Of a stretch of 64,000 nucleotides of DNA, positions 12,237-23,340 are shown in pieces. The number at the start of each line of letters is the position of its first letter. The first letter of the stretch is position 1. Under the pieces are notes generated by a model. That model was given only the letters and a program-made list of their open reading frames with translations. It did not search any database and was not told the origin of the DNA. Both the position numbers and the translations under genes were made by a program. The DNA is from Capitella teleta (Eukaryota > Annelida > Polychaeta > Capitellidae): positions 336,646 through 400,645 of the forward strand of contig KB307554.1 in the NCBI GenBank assembly GCA_000328365.1, read 5' to 3'.

Positions 12237-12285
12237 ACAGAGTGGGCCAGAAGTAGTCTATAGATCTACGCCATGTTAAAGATTT
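12237..12285 (+). repeat. Dispersed repeat Y, direct copy
   Basis: 12237-12261 matches the reverse complement of 6306-6330 with one mismatch in 25, and a weaker match follows to 'ccatgttaaa'. It starts about 10 bases after the MITE right end, so Y and the MITE could belong to one larger element. That link is inference only. Confidence 0.72.
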
Positions 12286-12378
12286 AAATGCTTTAAAATG
12301 GCGCTGCGCATTTCTGAGAAAGTGTTACAAAACAGATCGCAGTGTGAAAACCACGCTCAGATAGCGCACTCAACATTT

Positions 12379-12490
12379 CACGATATTTCCACTTTTGGCG
12401 GCAAACAGTGCCCCGGACGATGGATGGTCTTCATTGAACGCACAGACAACTGAAATAAGGCGTTGCCCTCTACTTTAGTGGATTACATCT
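12379..12490 (+). repeat. Dispersed repeat X, left-part copy
   Basis: Resembles 5890-5960, with shared words 'ccacttttgg.ggcaaa' and 'ggatgg.cttcattgaacgca'. Similarity fades after about 12450, apart from a short 'gtttaagctcc' resembling 'gtttatctccc'. Confidence 0.65.
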
Positions 12491-13390
12491 GTGTTTAAGC
12501 TCCAAAAAATGCAACAAAAGAGGTTTCAACGGTTTCCAGCAGGTTTCGGGGTGCTAATGGAAAAAAAAAAGTTTACCAAAATCGTTTTTCCCTGACTTAG
12601 TGACTTTGATTACACCAAAGGTGAGTTAAGTCCAAACACAAGCCACAGTGCCTTTCCATACTTCTGCAGTGTGATACCAGCATGCAATTGACATATATAC
12701 CTTTGTCAGTGACACGCGATGCAACAAATATCTTCCATCCAAAATGTAACTAGTTCTTAAAGAGAGATTCACTGATGATGCAACCAGCTAGGCATTTCTT
12801 GTGTACCTGTTCCGTGACGGCATGAGCTAGAGGGCGCTTGTCCGACTTCCGAGTAAACATGTGTCTTCAAACAGTGCAGCTGGGTGAGGGTTCATACGAC
12901 ATGGCATTTCATGAGAGTGAGCTAAGCGGTCAGCTGGTGGACCGCAGGTGATTATAGAATATTTGTGATGTCTGGCAGCCAAATTACCAACGTAAAGGTG
13001 GGTGTTGAGAAGATGCAGATATGACCTCCTGAGTAGAGGTCAATCCTGGGCTGAGACAGCATTTTTGACTGCTCAATAATTTAAGGTAACTCTTTTCTGG
13101 TTGTTGATCCTGTGTATTATCCCCTGCCAGCCTGGGCCCTTTTGTGTGAATTTTAAAGATGCCTTTCGCAATGGACACACGTACGGGTACTCTATACACA
13201 TATTTTGAATGAAGCTCATAGAACGCGTACTATGATCGTGTTCCGAAAACGGGTACTCCAAAATTCAATACATCATGTATGCATGCCATAACTTAACGTG
13301 TCAGCCAATCACAGTCACACATACATAACATTGACGAAACAAACAGGCAAGGAATGGTTGGACAAAGAAGGATTTATGCCATCGCCTAAG

Positions 13391-13433
13391 TGGTTGCTCC
13401 TTCAATGCAGATGCACCGCTTGTGATCATAGCT
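13391..13433 (+). repeat. Short dispersed repeat Z, copy 1
   Basis: Shares 'tggttgctc' and the 24-base block from 'gatgcaccgcttgt' to 'atcatagct' (one mismatch) with 32274-32312. Flanking sequence is unrelated. It may be a fragment of a SINE body, since the other copy lies just downstream of a tRNA-like SINE head. Confidence 0.6.
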
Positions 13434-13930
13434 CGCAGATGCTCCATTGCATCCATGCTGAGTATTAGAACAATTTATTGCTGACACTGAATTCCTCTGA
13501 TGTAAGCTCTTTCCTGATTGGCTGAGAGGATTATTTCAATAAGCTAAAAAAGCTGATGGCGACATAATTATACTCGGTGGATCACGATGCGTTATGATTC
13601 TCAGCACGCGTATTGAGTCTGTACGCGTTCTCCGATTTCATTCAAAATACGTGTACGGAGTACGTGTATTCAGTATGCTTAAGTGTGTCTACTGCGGCCA
13701 GCCATCTCCCAGGGACATCAATGGCCGTGTCTGATCTGATCCCTGTAAAAGTTACCCGATTATTGAACTTGAAATCGCTTATCATGCAATCAGCTGGCGC
13801 TATTATTAATACATACACAAATAATTATGTACACGTATACAATCATTATTGTCTCGATCTTGGTCAATATATACTTTGCGATATGTAAATTATGTATTCA
13901 TCCCACGGAATTGAGCTCCTATTTCTTTGA

Positions 13931-14063
13931 CTTAGTAGTATTGTTTTGTTTGAGAGTGTTATTGTTGTGACAGCAACACTAATGTTTATCTCCTAAAATC
14001 AAAACAACGCAGAGAGATATTGAAGAGCCATACAAGTGATGCCATTCCTTAATGCCATATATT
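13931..14063 (+). repeat. Dispersed repeat X, right-part copy
   Basis: Aligns with 5968-6095 with few changes: 'attgttttgttt', 'gagtgttattgttgtgac', 'taatgtttatctcc' and 'cattccttaatgc'. The left part of the family is missing here. Confidence 0.8.
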
Positions 14064-17000
14064 GATTATGAATAAAAGTAAAAGGTAAAAAGCATATTTT
14101 ATTTTATAAGAGGCCACTGCCACTATAAATGCTAATTATGTCGGGGTACATTGCCCAGTTTTAGAGAAAAGGGCATTTGTGTAACATATTACGCAAGATT
14201 GAAAAATCCCAATTACTTGTAAATATACTTTTGAATCTCCTGGTAATATGAAGCTCGTCTCCATATCTATGACTCACTCATAGAGCAGGCCAAAGTATGG
14301 AATAATTAAGTATCTGACATTCGTTGTCCTCATGGCCTCATCCTCCCTGATAAGTTAATTGAGTTTTGTTGTGGTTCCGCCTTATAATGAGCTGTGCTAT
14401 TCGATGCTACAAGGTGTACACGTCATTATATCCTCTAAGGCCACAACCTTGCATATGATTATTTTGCTTATACACCAAGCACGAAAGCCGTGTGAATAAA
14501 CAGGTTGCCCATGCAATCCAAATGGACGTGTGGCGTAAGATTCATGGCATTCATTTTCAGTCACTGATTTGCTTAACCAAATAAGACAATCAGTGCAAGC
14601 CAATGATCTTGAATTCGACCTACGAAACTGGACACGTGTCAAATTAGTGTCTTTTTAAAACACTCGCCTGCGGCTTGTGACTTAGGACAATGATTTGACC
14701 TCGGCGTACATTAATCTTCAATAATCCTGTTGTACTGAATATCAAATATTTTATCCTTACATTATTCCCCACTTTCGTTAATCCGCCTCCAAGCAAACGG
14801 CAGACATTTTGTTGACCTCATCAACTTGCAAAAATGCTCAATAATCTTGTGTTATACCTTATCTGTTTTAGAGATAAATTGGGTAATAATCGCTTAATTC
14901 AAGGGTCTCGTGAAGTGAATAGCCCTATAACTCACGATATCAATGAGCTATCATCATTTTCCGATTCAAATCGGCGATTTTGATTTGTGGGTGTTGATTC
15001 GTTACAATAGCAACGGCACGAGTCACCTTGTCGCAAATATTATGTGAACCATACCGATTTGACAGGAGAATTAGAACCACTGAATAAGTTGTTGTCCCTT
15101 TTATACCATGAAAATGAAGTCAATAAATTATCAATTTGTATTACAATGCTCAATTATAAGGGGCATATTTGATTAGTGTTGATCTTAAAGGGTATTGCAC
15201 TCTCTAACCACGATAGAACTTGTCGCCTTGGAAGTCGGTGTTTGGTTCCCAGACCTGCAACTGGTATAGGGGGAGTGATCTGCAGAATTTTCTCATCCGA
15301 ATCCGAAAATATTTGTTAATACACATTATTGTTTATTTTAACCACGCTTTGAAAAAAAGAAAGCTGTGATATCTTAATAAATTTGTCTAAAATTTGGCAT
15401 CACTGACACCCGACAATGCAGACCATCCCATAAACTAGATCTCTGGGACGTGGCTGGAGCCCGCCACAGAGAAAGTATTGAACGAGGGGTTATAGAAACG
15501 AATGTGACTCTTAAAGAAATAAGATTTACGAATCTTGATTGAAATTGCCACAAAGGCCATTACATAAAATGGAGATGGGTGATTCTCATCGTGGGTTCCG
15601 AGGTTCTACTTCCGCCAGATTGCAGAATCCCCTCAGCATGCTTTTCATCTGTGAATCTGAGATTCTGAGTCCTGGAGAATTTCCAATTTTCTACCATTTC
15701 ATCTCGATTAATCGCTCCAGGGTTCAGTAGAGGAAACCGTTCTCAACTTCTTGCGAGTGTCTTCGTCATTGAATGCAACACGTGAGACAGGCGCTTCATA
15801 CTTACGTGGCTATACGTTACGATGCATACACACACCCCTGACATTGAAACTAGTCAATAAAGGGTACCCACGAACGGTTCGGTCTCATTGGCTCCCATGA
15901 TAATGAATTAAGTACATTTTGATCAATTTCGTCTCGTCGGTTATTTGACTCCAGAATCCCTTGAACTTGTTTACCTGACGATAACCATCTCCTTCCCGTG
16001 ACTTATCCCTTAATTATCATTGGTCGGCATTCTGACGATTTGGGTGCAATAATACTCAGATCAAGCTCAATCTCCTAAGGTCGGAGCACTTGGTATTCGG
16101 TCGTTTCGTCAATGGAGCCAGTTATGTAACCGAGGAGTTTATTTCAGCCTTGGTCGGAACCTCGTATTGTCGGGTGACCGAGTTCATTAAGGGCAGCAAA
16201 CCCCAAATTGGGCGTCCCGATTAGAGGTGACCAAAATTCGTCACAAATCCTATTCTGTGACTGACTGATTTAGAATATATAGAGAATTAAGCCAATTAGC
16301 GGCAGCTACAACGGTAATTACCCTCGTTAAGCTAAACGGCTAAGTACATGTAGACTTATCATGCGTGCTTACGAACGCCACTTCAGTAAGCGCTGTAAGG
16401 TTACATAACGTGCTAAAATTATCGCAATCTCTAATCAAAGCCTCGTCTGAGTCTTAAACCATTTAATTCTTGAAGCAAGAATTACAAGAGTCTGGAGCCC
16501 GTAAAAAAGTTGCATAATTGGCAAACTGTGTAGAATATGCATGCCAGGGGCTTCACACAGACACACGATCTGAAGGAAAACCTGTTTTGTTTTCGCTTTC
16601 TAATTACGGAGAAGCCGAAGAAAAACAGCTGTGAAATTTGATAGCTGGACCTGTTTACTTCCGACGAAACATGTTGCAATGGCCCTTTGATGTCACCAAA
16701 ATATCCCCAAAAAGGTTGGAGGATATATCTATAGATGACATGCACTATAAAAGAGACACTGTTACACTTTTGTTACACTGATCAACATGAACGTTTGATC
16801 ACATAACAAGTTTATTTATCAATTAGATATCAATTGTTCATTGCCAAATTGCCAAAAACATTGGGATGAAATGTTTCTATTCTAGTTGTTGGGTTCTGGC
16901 ATCTCCAAGTAGAATCCAGAATTTCAATGACTAGCAACGGATATCATTCATTGCATGCCTTGACTTCTGCAACGGTGGCATATCGAAGAACATCCAGGAG

Positions 17001-17197
17001 GAGGAGATGTCATTGGGAGGTCCTGTTCCTATAAGCTAAGAACTCTGCGCAGGGGAAGGTATCGCATTGTTATTATTTTGTTATTCCGACCGTGCTCATT
17101 TTTGGGGAAATCAATCTTGCAGAGGAAACCGCCAGTAAGGGATGATCGAGTTCATATTATTGTCTACTAGCAAAGAAGCTTTTAAGCTGTGTTCTTT
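14064..17197. other. Non-coding stretch
   Basis: No gene, exon or classified repeat is recognised. Short open frames, for example 15539-15730 (+) and 16482-16745 (-), have no family motifs. There is a TTAAAGGGTATT word near 15185 like the end of a TTAA element, but I found no matching right end. Confidence 0.5.
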
Positions 17198-17901
17198 TTA
17201 AAGGGATGGGGAACTGAATTTTAAGTGATGTTCTATTGACTCATAGCACCAATTGATAGCATTCCGTGCCAAAAACACCATGCCTGAATGCAAGCGTAAG
17301 GAAATAATGCATTTCGAATATCGGGGTTAGCATTGGGCCTATGGGAGAATGGCTTCCATTACGAAGTATAGAAGGCAAACGTCAGCTGAAGGCTTGCCGT
17401 GATTGGTCCCGTTTCCCTCTTGAAGCTATCGATTTCAGCCAATCAGAGCAGATCATCTTTGCCATAAAAGGACATCTTTGTTGTTTACGAAACGAAAGCG
17501 CATGCATGGTGCACTCTGGCTGACCTTTTTACTGTTTCAGGATGAGAAACATGGTAGGTGTCCTAGAAAATCGCTTGTTAAAATAAGAAAAATAGCAAAA
17601 AATATTAGTTTTTTTTTCGCGCCTGACTGGTGGCAAAATGATTATTCTCTCTATTTCCGAAAAGAAAATAAAAAAATATCCAGGGGTTTAGTCGCAGGAC
17701 ACGCTGATATGACGAGGCCCATTGTAAAAGATGGGGAACTCGGTGTTTCATCACAGCTCCTGACGTCACGCTTAATTAGCAATATATCTCCCGCGAATTC
17801 GTTAGGGATGATATTCCTTGTGTGGGCTAGGCATATGAATCATTTTTGGTGCATCAAATAACGACTCAAAGTCCATTTTAACCAGTTCTCTCTCCCTTTA
17901 A
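17198..17901. mobile_element. TTAA-flanked non-autonomous DNA transposon (MITE)
   Basis: Left end: TTAA (17198-17201) followed by AGGGATGGGGAACTG (17202-17216). Right end: CAGTTCTCTCTCCCT (17883-17897) followed by TTAA (17898-17901). The ends are 15-bp inverted repeats with three mismatches. Weaker inverted similarity continues inward: 'gtgccaaaaacaccatgcct' near 17270 against the reverse complement of 'aggcatatgaat...ggtgcatc' near 17830-17860. A TTAA target with such ends points to the piggyBac or Kolobok superfamilies; which one cannot be told. The 696-bp element contains open frames (17341-17523, 17478-17861) but no transposase motif, so it would depend on an enzyme supplied elsewhere. 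Confidence 0.82.
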
Positions 17902-18352
17902 TGGGATTTACCATTGATCCGGTCACCAATCCCGTGATCCTCCTTCCCATATATATGTATTGTATATAGTGGTTCTCAATCGGAGCAAGGGTGGATATTT
18001 TGAACTGTTACATACAGTTTAATTATATTGTATGCATTCATTGATGAGCGGTCAGCTCCAAAATGATATGCCTCGCAATAGCCTTGTTGGTATTTTGATG
18101 ATGGCAGGCAGCTCTTTCAGCATACCCAAAGCCAGTTTCCAAACGAGTAGTGATCAAATAGGACTGACGAATGGATACTTTGGGAATCCCTGGAATTGCG
18201 TAACACTTACTTTTCAAGTTTCAAACAATTAAATGGCGACGTTTCCGTTTGTTTCAAGATTTTCGAGAATTGCATATGAATGACTTTCCTCATTTTTGGG
18301 AGGTACTCGATCGAGGGCACCATTGAACCAATGATTGGGTTTTACGACTCCT

Positions 18353-18560
18353 CTTTTTTTTTCCCGTTTTTTTCTTCTTTTTTTTTTCATTGTATTTTGT
18401 TCCTTATTTTTGTTTGATTTGTATTCCCCAGATAGTCAGAGCGATAACGGCTCACGTTTGAGCCATAGCCTGGTCTCCTGGCAAATTACATTATAATTTA
18501 TATTAATTGTGTACATATTTCATGTCAATAGCCAAATAAATGTCTCTCTCTCTCTTAACC
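18353..18560 (+). mobile_element. Probable LINE 3'-UTR remnant
   Basis: A long T-rich tract (18353-18420) is followed by a perfect hairpin GGCTCA-cgtt-TGAGCC (18449-18464). After a further 70 bases comes AATAAATG and a short TCTC tail (about 18535-18558). This hairpin plus poly(A)-signal plus simple-tail layout resembles the other LINE 3' ends in the window. No coding part is attached, so the call rests on layout only. Confidence 0.45.
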
Positions 18561-19249
18561 CACATGAGAAATGTAGGCTCAAGAGGTTCCCTGATTTACC
18601 GAGTCGTCTTGTTAATTGCGAGTTCTAGGGTTTTGTTTATTTTTTGTTTATTGCTGGGCATCAATGTTTGAATTACGGATCACCAATATAACCAGGACGA
18701 TCTTCATTTATAGACATGTCATATCAGTTGCATTTATTTAGTATTCGATTTTCAACAGTCCTTGAAACATCGATTCGCAAAGTTGCTATCTTCAGATATC
18801 ATCAAGTCCAAGGCCGATTCTATAGTAACTATCACTTAGCAAGGCTAAGATACGCATCCTTATGGGAGATAAAATCCAGCTCTCACCATGGTGCATCTCG
18901 GGACTGATCATATCAAGTGACATGAGAGCATATTCCTGCCCTAATTATTGCAGTAGACAAATCAAAAGGTCAACGCCCGCTACATGAGGTAATATCTAAT
19001 GTATCTTGTGATTTGTGTTGATACGATGGTTATAATAATTTCGATCCTCATACTAGACCTTTAGTAATCCTTGTTATAAAGTATCACAAAATTGTGCTAA
19101 TTTTAATTCTCACGATATTCCGAAATATAACTAAATTCATTTCCAGATCGAATTTTAAGACTGCGGCCCGGGCGAATTTACGATTTCTGTACCTTGTTAT
19201 CTTCATTTGCTACCGATTACTTCACGGATTAAAGTTATAGTATACATGT

Positions 19250-19390
19250 AATTACTGTTTCTAAATACATTAACAGTAATGCTCCTTTTTACTTATCAGA
19301 TCTTATTAACTTAAACTCTGACGAGAGACCTGCGAGATTGCGCAACCAAAGGCAATTGACATAAGGAATAAGAAGAAAAAAAAAAAAAAA
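19250..19390 (+). mobile_element. LINE RT C-terminal fragment
   Basis: The frame from 19263 to the stop at 19362 reads KYINSNAPFYLSDLINLNSD and then ERPARLRNQRQLT. This matches the conserved 'yK.lng.aP.YLsdLi......R.lRs....L' block near the C-terminus of CR1/L2/Jockey-type LINE polymerases. An A-rich run follows at about 19375-19390. It is a very short piece; no 5' portion is visible. Confidence 0.6.
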
Positions 19391-20367
19391 GACAAAAGAA
19401 AAACAAACTAAACGAGAACTAGTTTTTGATTGAGCGCCTTTCTATCGATATTACTGCCAAAGCCTTATTTTGGGTGCCCACAGTTTGATTTGTGACCGGG
19501 TTTCATAAACCTTTCTCGTAACATATGGGCGCTGATTTTAATTGAGTACACTGCTTGTTTATTGCTTTTGTCGTGATGAAAATTAATTGGAATTCTGACG
19601 GCAATTAATTTATCTAAAACGGACATTGTGCTGGGGAGGTGCATAAAAAAAGGACCGCAGAATTTGATACTTTGATAAAAAAGACACTCAAGCCATTTAA
19701 GGTAATCATTTCGCAGCATGTGATAATTTTTAATGTAGAAAATATGTATACTTGCATCTGTTATTGCCTAATAATTTTGCCTTTCTGCTAATTTAGTTTA
19801 TTATTATATCACTGTAAATGTATGTGTCTGATGATTTGTTCGAGTGTCAAAATACTATCTGTATCTATGCATAGATGTGGATAATTATGTCACTCTAATT
19901 TATTTATTTGATAATACTCATGTTCTTAACATAATACTTCACAATCCCACTAAAAGACTGGGTCGTGCTTGTTCTCCGCGTGTGCTGTGGCCTAGCCTGA
20001 ACTTAAAAAGTAAAGCACACAGACTAGGGTTGAAGGAAGTCCGGATTTATCATACGGCGTGATGAATCCGGTGAGTTGGGAGACTGAGAGTGAGGTGGCA
20101 GACCGAGGTGGTCGGAAATGGGAGGGGATATTGGTTTGGTCGGGTTTATAACGTTGCGACATGGATATATTCTCTCTTATAACATGAAAATGATATTAGT
20201 AAATAATTGTTTTAGGCTAGAATCATTAATTAGTATGTATATTTCGAGTATTTGGCATCATATCGGGTTTAAGTGTTGATTTTGAAGTCTCAAAACGAGC
20301 AATACTCAATTTGTGACCGGATTATTCTAGGTTAAACCCCGAAAGCACCGTGTAAAGTTTCAAACAA

Positions 20368-20391
20368 GCATATACCACAAGTGGTATATGC
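20368..20391. repeat. Perfect 11-bp inverted repeat with 2-bp loop
   Basis: gcatataccac-aa-gtggtatatgc. It could form a tight hairpin or cruciform, or be a dimeric-factor site. No gene or transposon end is visible at it. Confidence 0.9.
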
Positions 20392-23319
20392 ATTACTATT
20401 GGGTTTGTCGGCTGCCTTAAAAAAGAGTATGCTCGTTAGCAATTCTCAGGGACAAAATCCCAGACTGGTGTTGGCCTTTGTTTAGCACTTTATGCAGCAT
20501 CAATTGAAAGAGGGTGCTGACCATTTAGCTGATCCCAACAGGTGATCCCAGTAAGCTGCCCTCTCATCATCGGCAAGGTCAGCAGTCTTCGTTCACAAAA
20601 AGGAAAACAAGTATGCTGTTAAATAGCATGTTGTTGTTGTTTTTTTTTTTGTTTTTTTTTCTATAATTTATAATTTTAATTTTAACAATGTACCAGCTTA
20701 TTATGAACAAATTCGCAACAAAGTCTTACAATAGATATCCTTCATGTATTATAGCAAGACGTAGCAGGTGTGTTGAAGCCTTATATACACAGATCCTATT
20801 ATACCTAATTAGAAATTACAATCCAGTACCAAAGAGATTAGGCCGATTCATTCGGATGTTTTCTTATCCGACGTTGATGCATCACTGCAAATAAGCACTG
20901 TCTTGCCCTCAATTTGATTGAATCAAAGCGTCGAGATTACACTCTAGGCTATGAGTCCTTGAGATGGGATTTAGAGGCCTTGGGGATTGCAAGTTGTGCT
21001 GCTACTCGTTAGCCTATGCTTAGATTCTTAGTCGTCTCCTTCGCAAGAATTGCCTCTTCATGTACATACCTCAACATAGGAGGGGGATGGCACACTGAGT
21101 CTTCTCTCCTATGGCTTAGTACAATAGGTGGCATGATATATCGGGTATGCTTGAAGAGACAAACGTGTTCATCGAGGTATTCACAGAGTGAGATATTTGA
21201 GTTATTTATCAGAAATTAGCATTTGAAATTTTACAATGTAGTATAATTTAAAATTAATTGTGCTCGCTGAGAGGTGAGATCGCCCCTGTGTAATCCCTGC
21301 GAGCGTGCTATGAAAAATCTCTGAACAATCGAAGTCCAGGCCTAGTGGGAAACGCTAGTGTACTTTTTCGTAGGATGGGATTCCTAGAGGTAGCAGTGAG
21401 GCTTTTTTCGTTCGCCGGAATGTCTGAGAACAACCGAAGAGATGGCAATGAGGCTTGACAGTAGTTGGCTCCATTGAAATGCATGGCGCCCCTTAGCGCC
21501 CTTGGATTCTGCGAAACAACGCGTTTCTTGCCTGGGACCATTTAAACGCTCTCCAGGGACACAGATTCCAAGAATTACATACGGTCATTATGAGGCTTCG
21601 GATAAACTACAAAGTGGGGCAGTGGGGCATGCATACTTTCAATGTTATTGCAATTCAAATTTCATGGTGTGCGCGACGATCATGTTGCTTCGTTTAGCGA
21701 TTTTGTCGCCTGTTTACCCCTGAACATTCGCGCAATTGGCTTGACAATGACCTCAATCACGCCCACGAATGCTCTGTCATTCGCATCGCACGCGCCAGCA
21801 AGTGGTCACCAAAATAAGGAGATATCGGACGTGGAGGAGCCGGCGTCATATGAACCTCCAAACCTTAACACGAATGGATGGATGCTTCAATGAATATATC
21901 GATTAAGTTTTACGACATTCTGATACAAACTACTAAAAGTGTTATATTAGTGCCTCCAGCGGTTTATAGGAAACGTAAGAGGAAGTTTAAATTGTCATAA
22001 TATGTTTTTAATGATATAGATGCGTGATCAGTGGGATATGATTCTTATCACCACTTCTGAGCATCCCATGAAGAAACATGTCTAATGAATTTTTCAGCTG
22101 CTATGGGGGCAGCTGACGCAGTGGGGTCAGTGCTGAATAGATGCGCTATCTTCTGCCCTCAGCCGCCCATCAGAGCATCATGAATGAGCAAAGTGTGCCG
22201 AGCGAAGAGCAATTAGGAGACTCGTTGCCTGTCAGCACGTGATTGGCGCATCCACATTCACAGTGCCGCCAAGAAAGATACACGCAAGTTTATCGACATT
22301 CTCTTGCTTTCAACAATCCCTGCAATTGACCTAAAGGCTAACAAAGTCCCATTGAGTCCCTGGTTGCCAAGCAAGAAGGAAATAACACGACATGATAATG
22401 AAGGAGGGCATACACGTCTCTGATTTATGGCGAGACTTTCTTGCAGGAAGCGGGGGCTTAGTCTTCAATTGGATGCCACCTTCTTTCGATTGCTCTCGCA
22501 AGTGCTTCAAATCGAGGCCACTGGGCCTTCACTGCCACAAGCCACGCCCTTTCGACACAAAAAACTACACGATACAAAGGGTCATGGCCAAGTGCCTCGT
22601 AGAAAACACGCAACGTCAGAATGCCCCACACCAACGCTGAACGCAACAACAGGGTGGACGTTTGCTATCTGTGTCAAGAAGTTCACAATCTTTTCACACT
22701 GAATATTCCTGCAGAAAGACGGAAGAGATATTGTTATCAACTTGCCATGTATACCTAACAATGATTTGTTGGACTACAATTCAAAAACAACACATAGTGC
22801 ACTCAACTATGTGCGAGTAACGACACAGAACAGAGAACAAGACGCTAGACGGAATAGTTTAAACAGAATAAGCGTGCAAATGTACAAGTTATTACCTTAC
22901 AGACACACACACAAAAAACTATTCATCTGGTTTAACTTCCGGTGTAAACAACTTCAATGTCACCTGTGTTTATTCAAGAATGGGTTGCTGCAGCTCTATT
23001 GAATTACAGTGTACCATCACATTGATTGGGGTTGCATTGTGACTGTGACCTTGTTCTGTTGACTTGCATTTTTGCCACTCACCTAATCAGAATTATAGAA
23101 GACCGATAGTCGTCACCCGTGGGCTGGCATAGATCAATATTGTCAACCGTGATAATCTCGATGATCAGTCTGAATTAAAAACAACACCGTCATCCATCAC
23201 CGGGGTGAAGTTATCACGAAAATTGGCTGGCCATGCTGACCATTGCCTTGTCCACTGCAATCATTGGTTTGTGGCCGTGGGGTTTTATCATATGGATATC
23301 TAGTCACAGAGGGCCCAAC

Positions 23320-23340
23320 GACCGAAATAGTATTTCGGTC
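23320..23340. repeat. Perfect 9-bp inverted repeat with 3-bp centre
   Basis: gaccgaaat-agt-atttcggtc. It stands alone in non-coding DNA. Confidence 0.9.

Noticed and set aside
17478-17861. 127-codon frame as a host gene
   Set aside because: It lies entirely inside the TTAA-flanked MITE and has no recognisable domain.
18336-18352. Another copy of the SINE 3' end ('tgattgggttttacgactcc')
   Set aside because: Only about 20 bases match, with a gap and a mismatch; too short to separate from chance.
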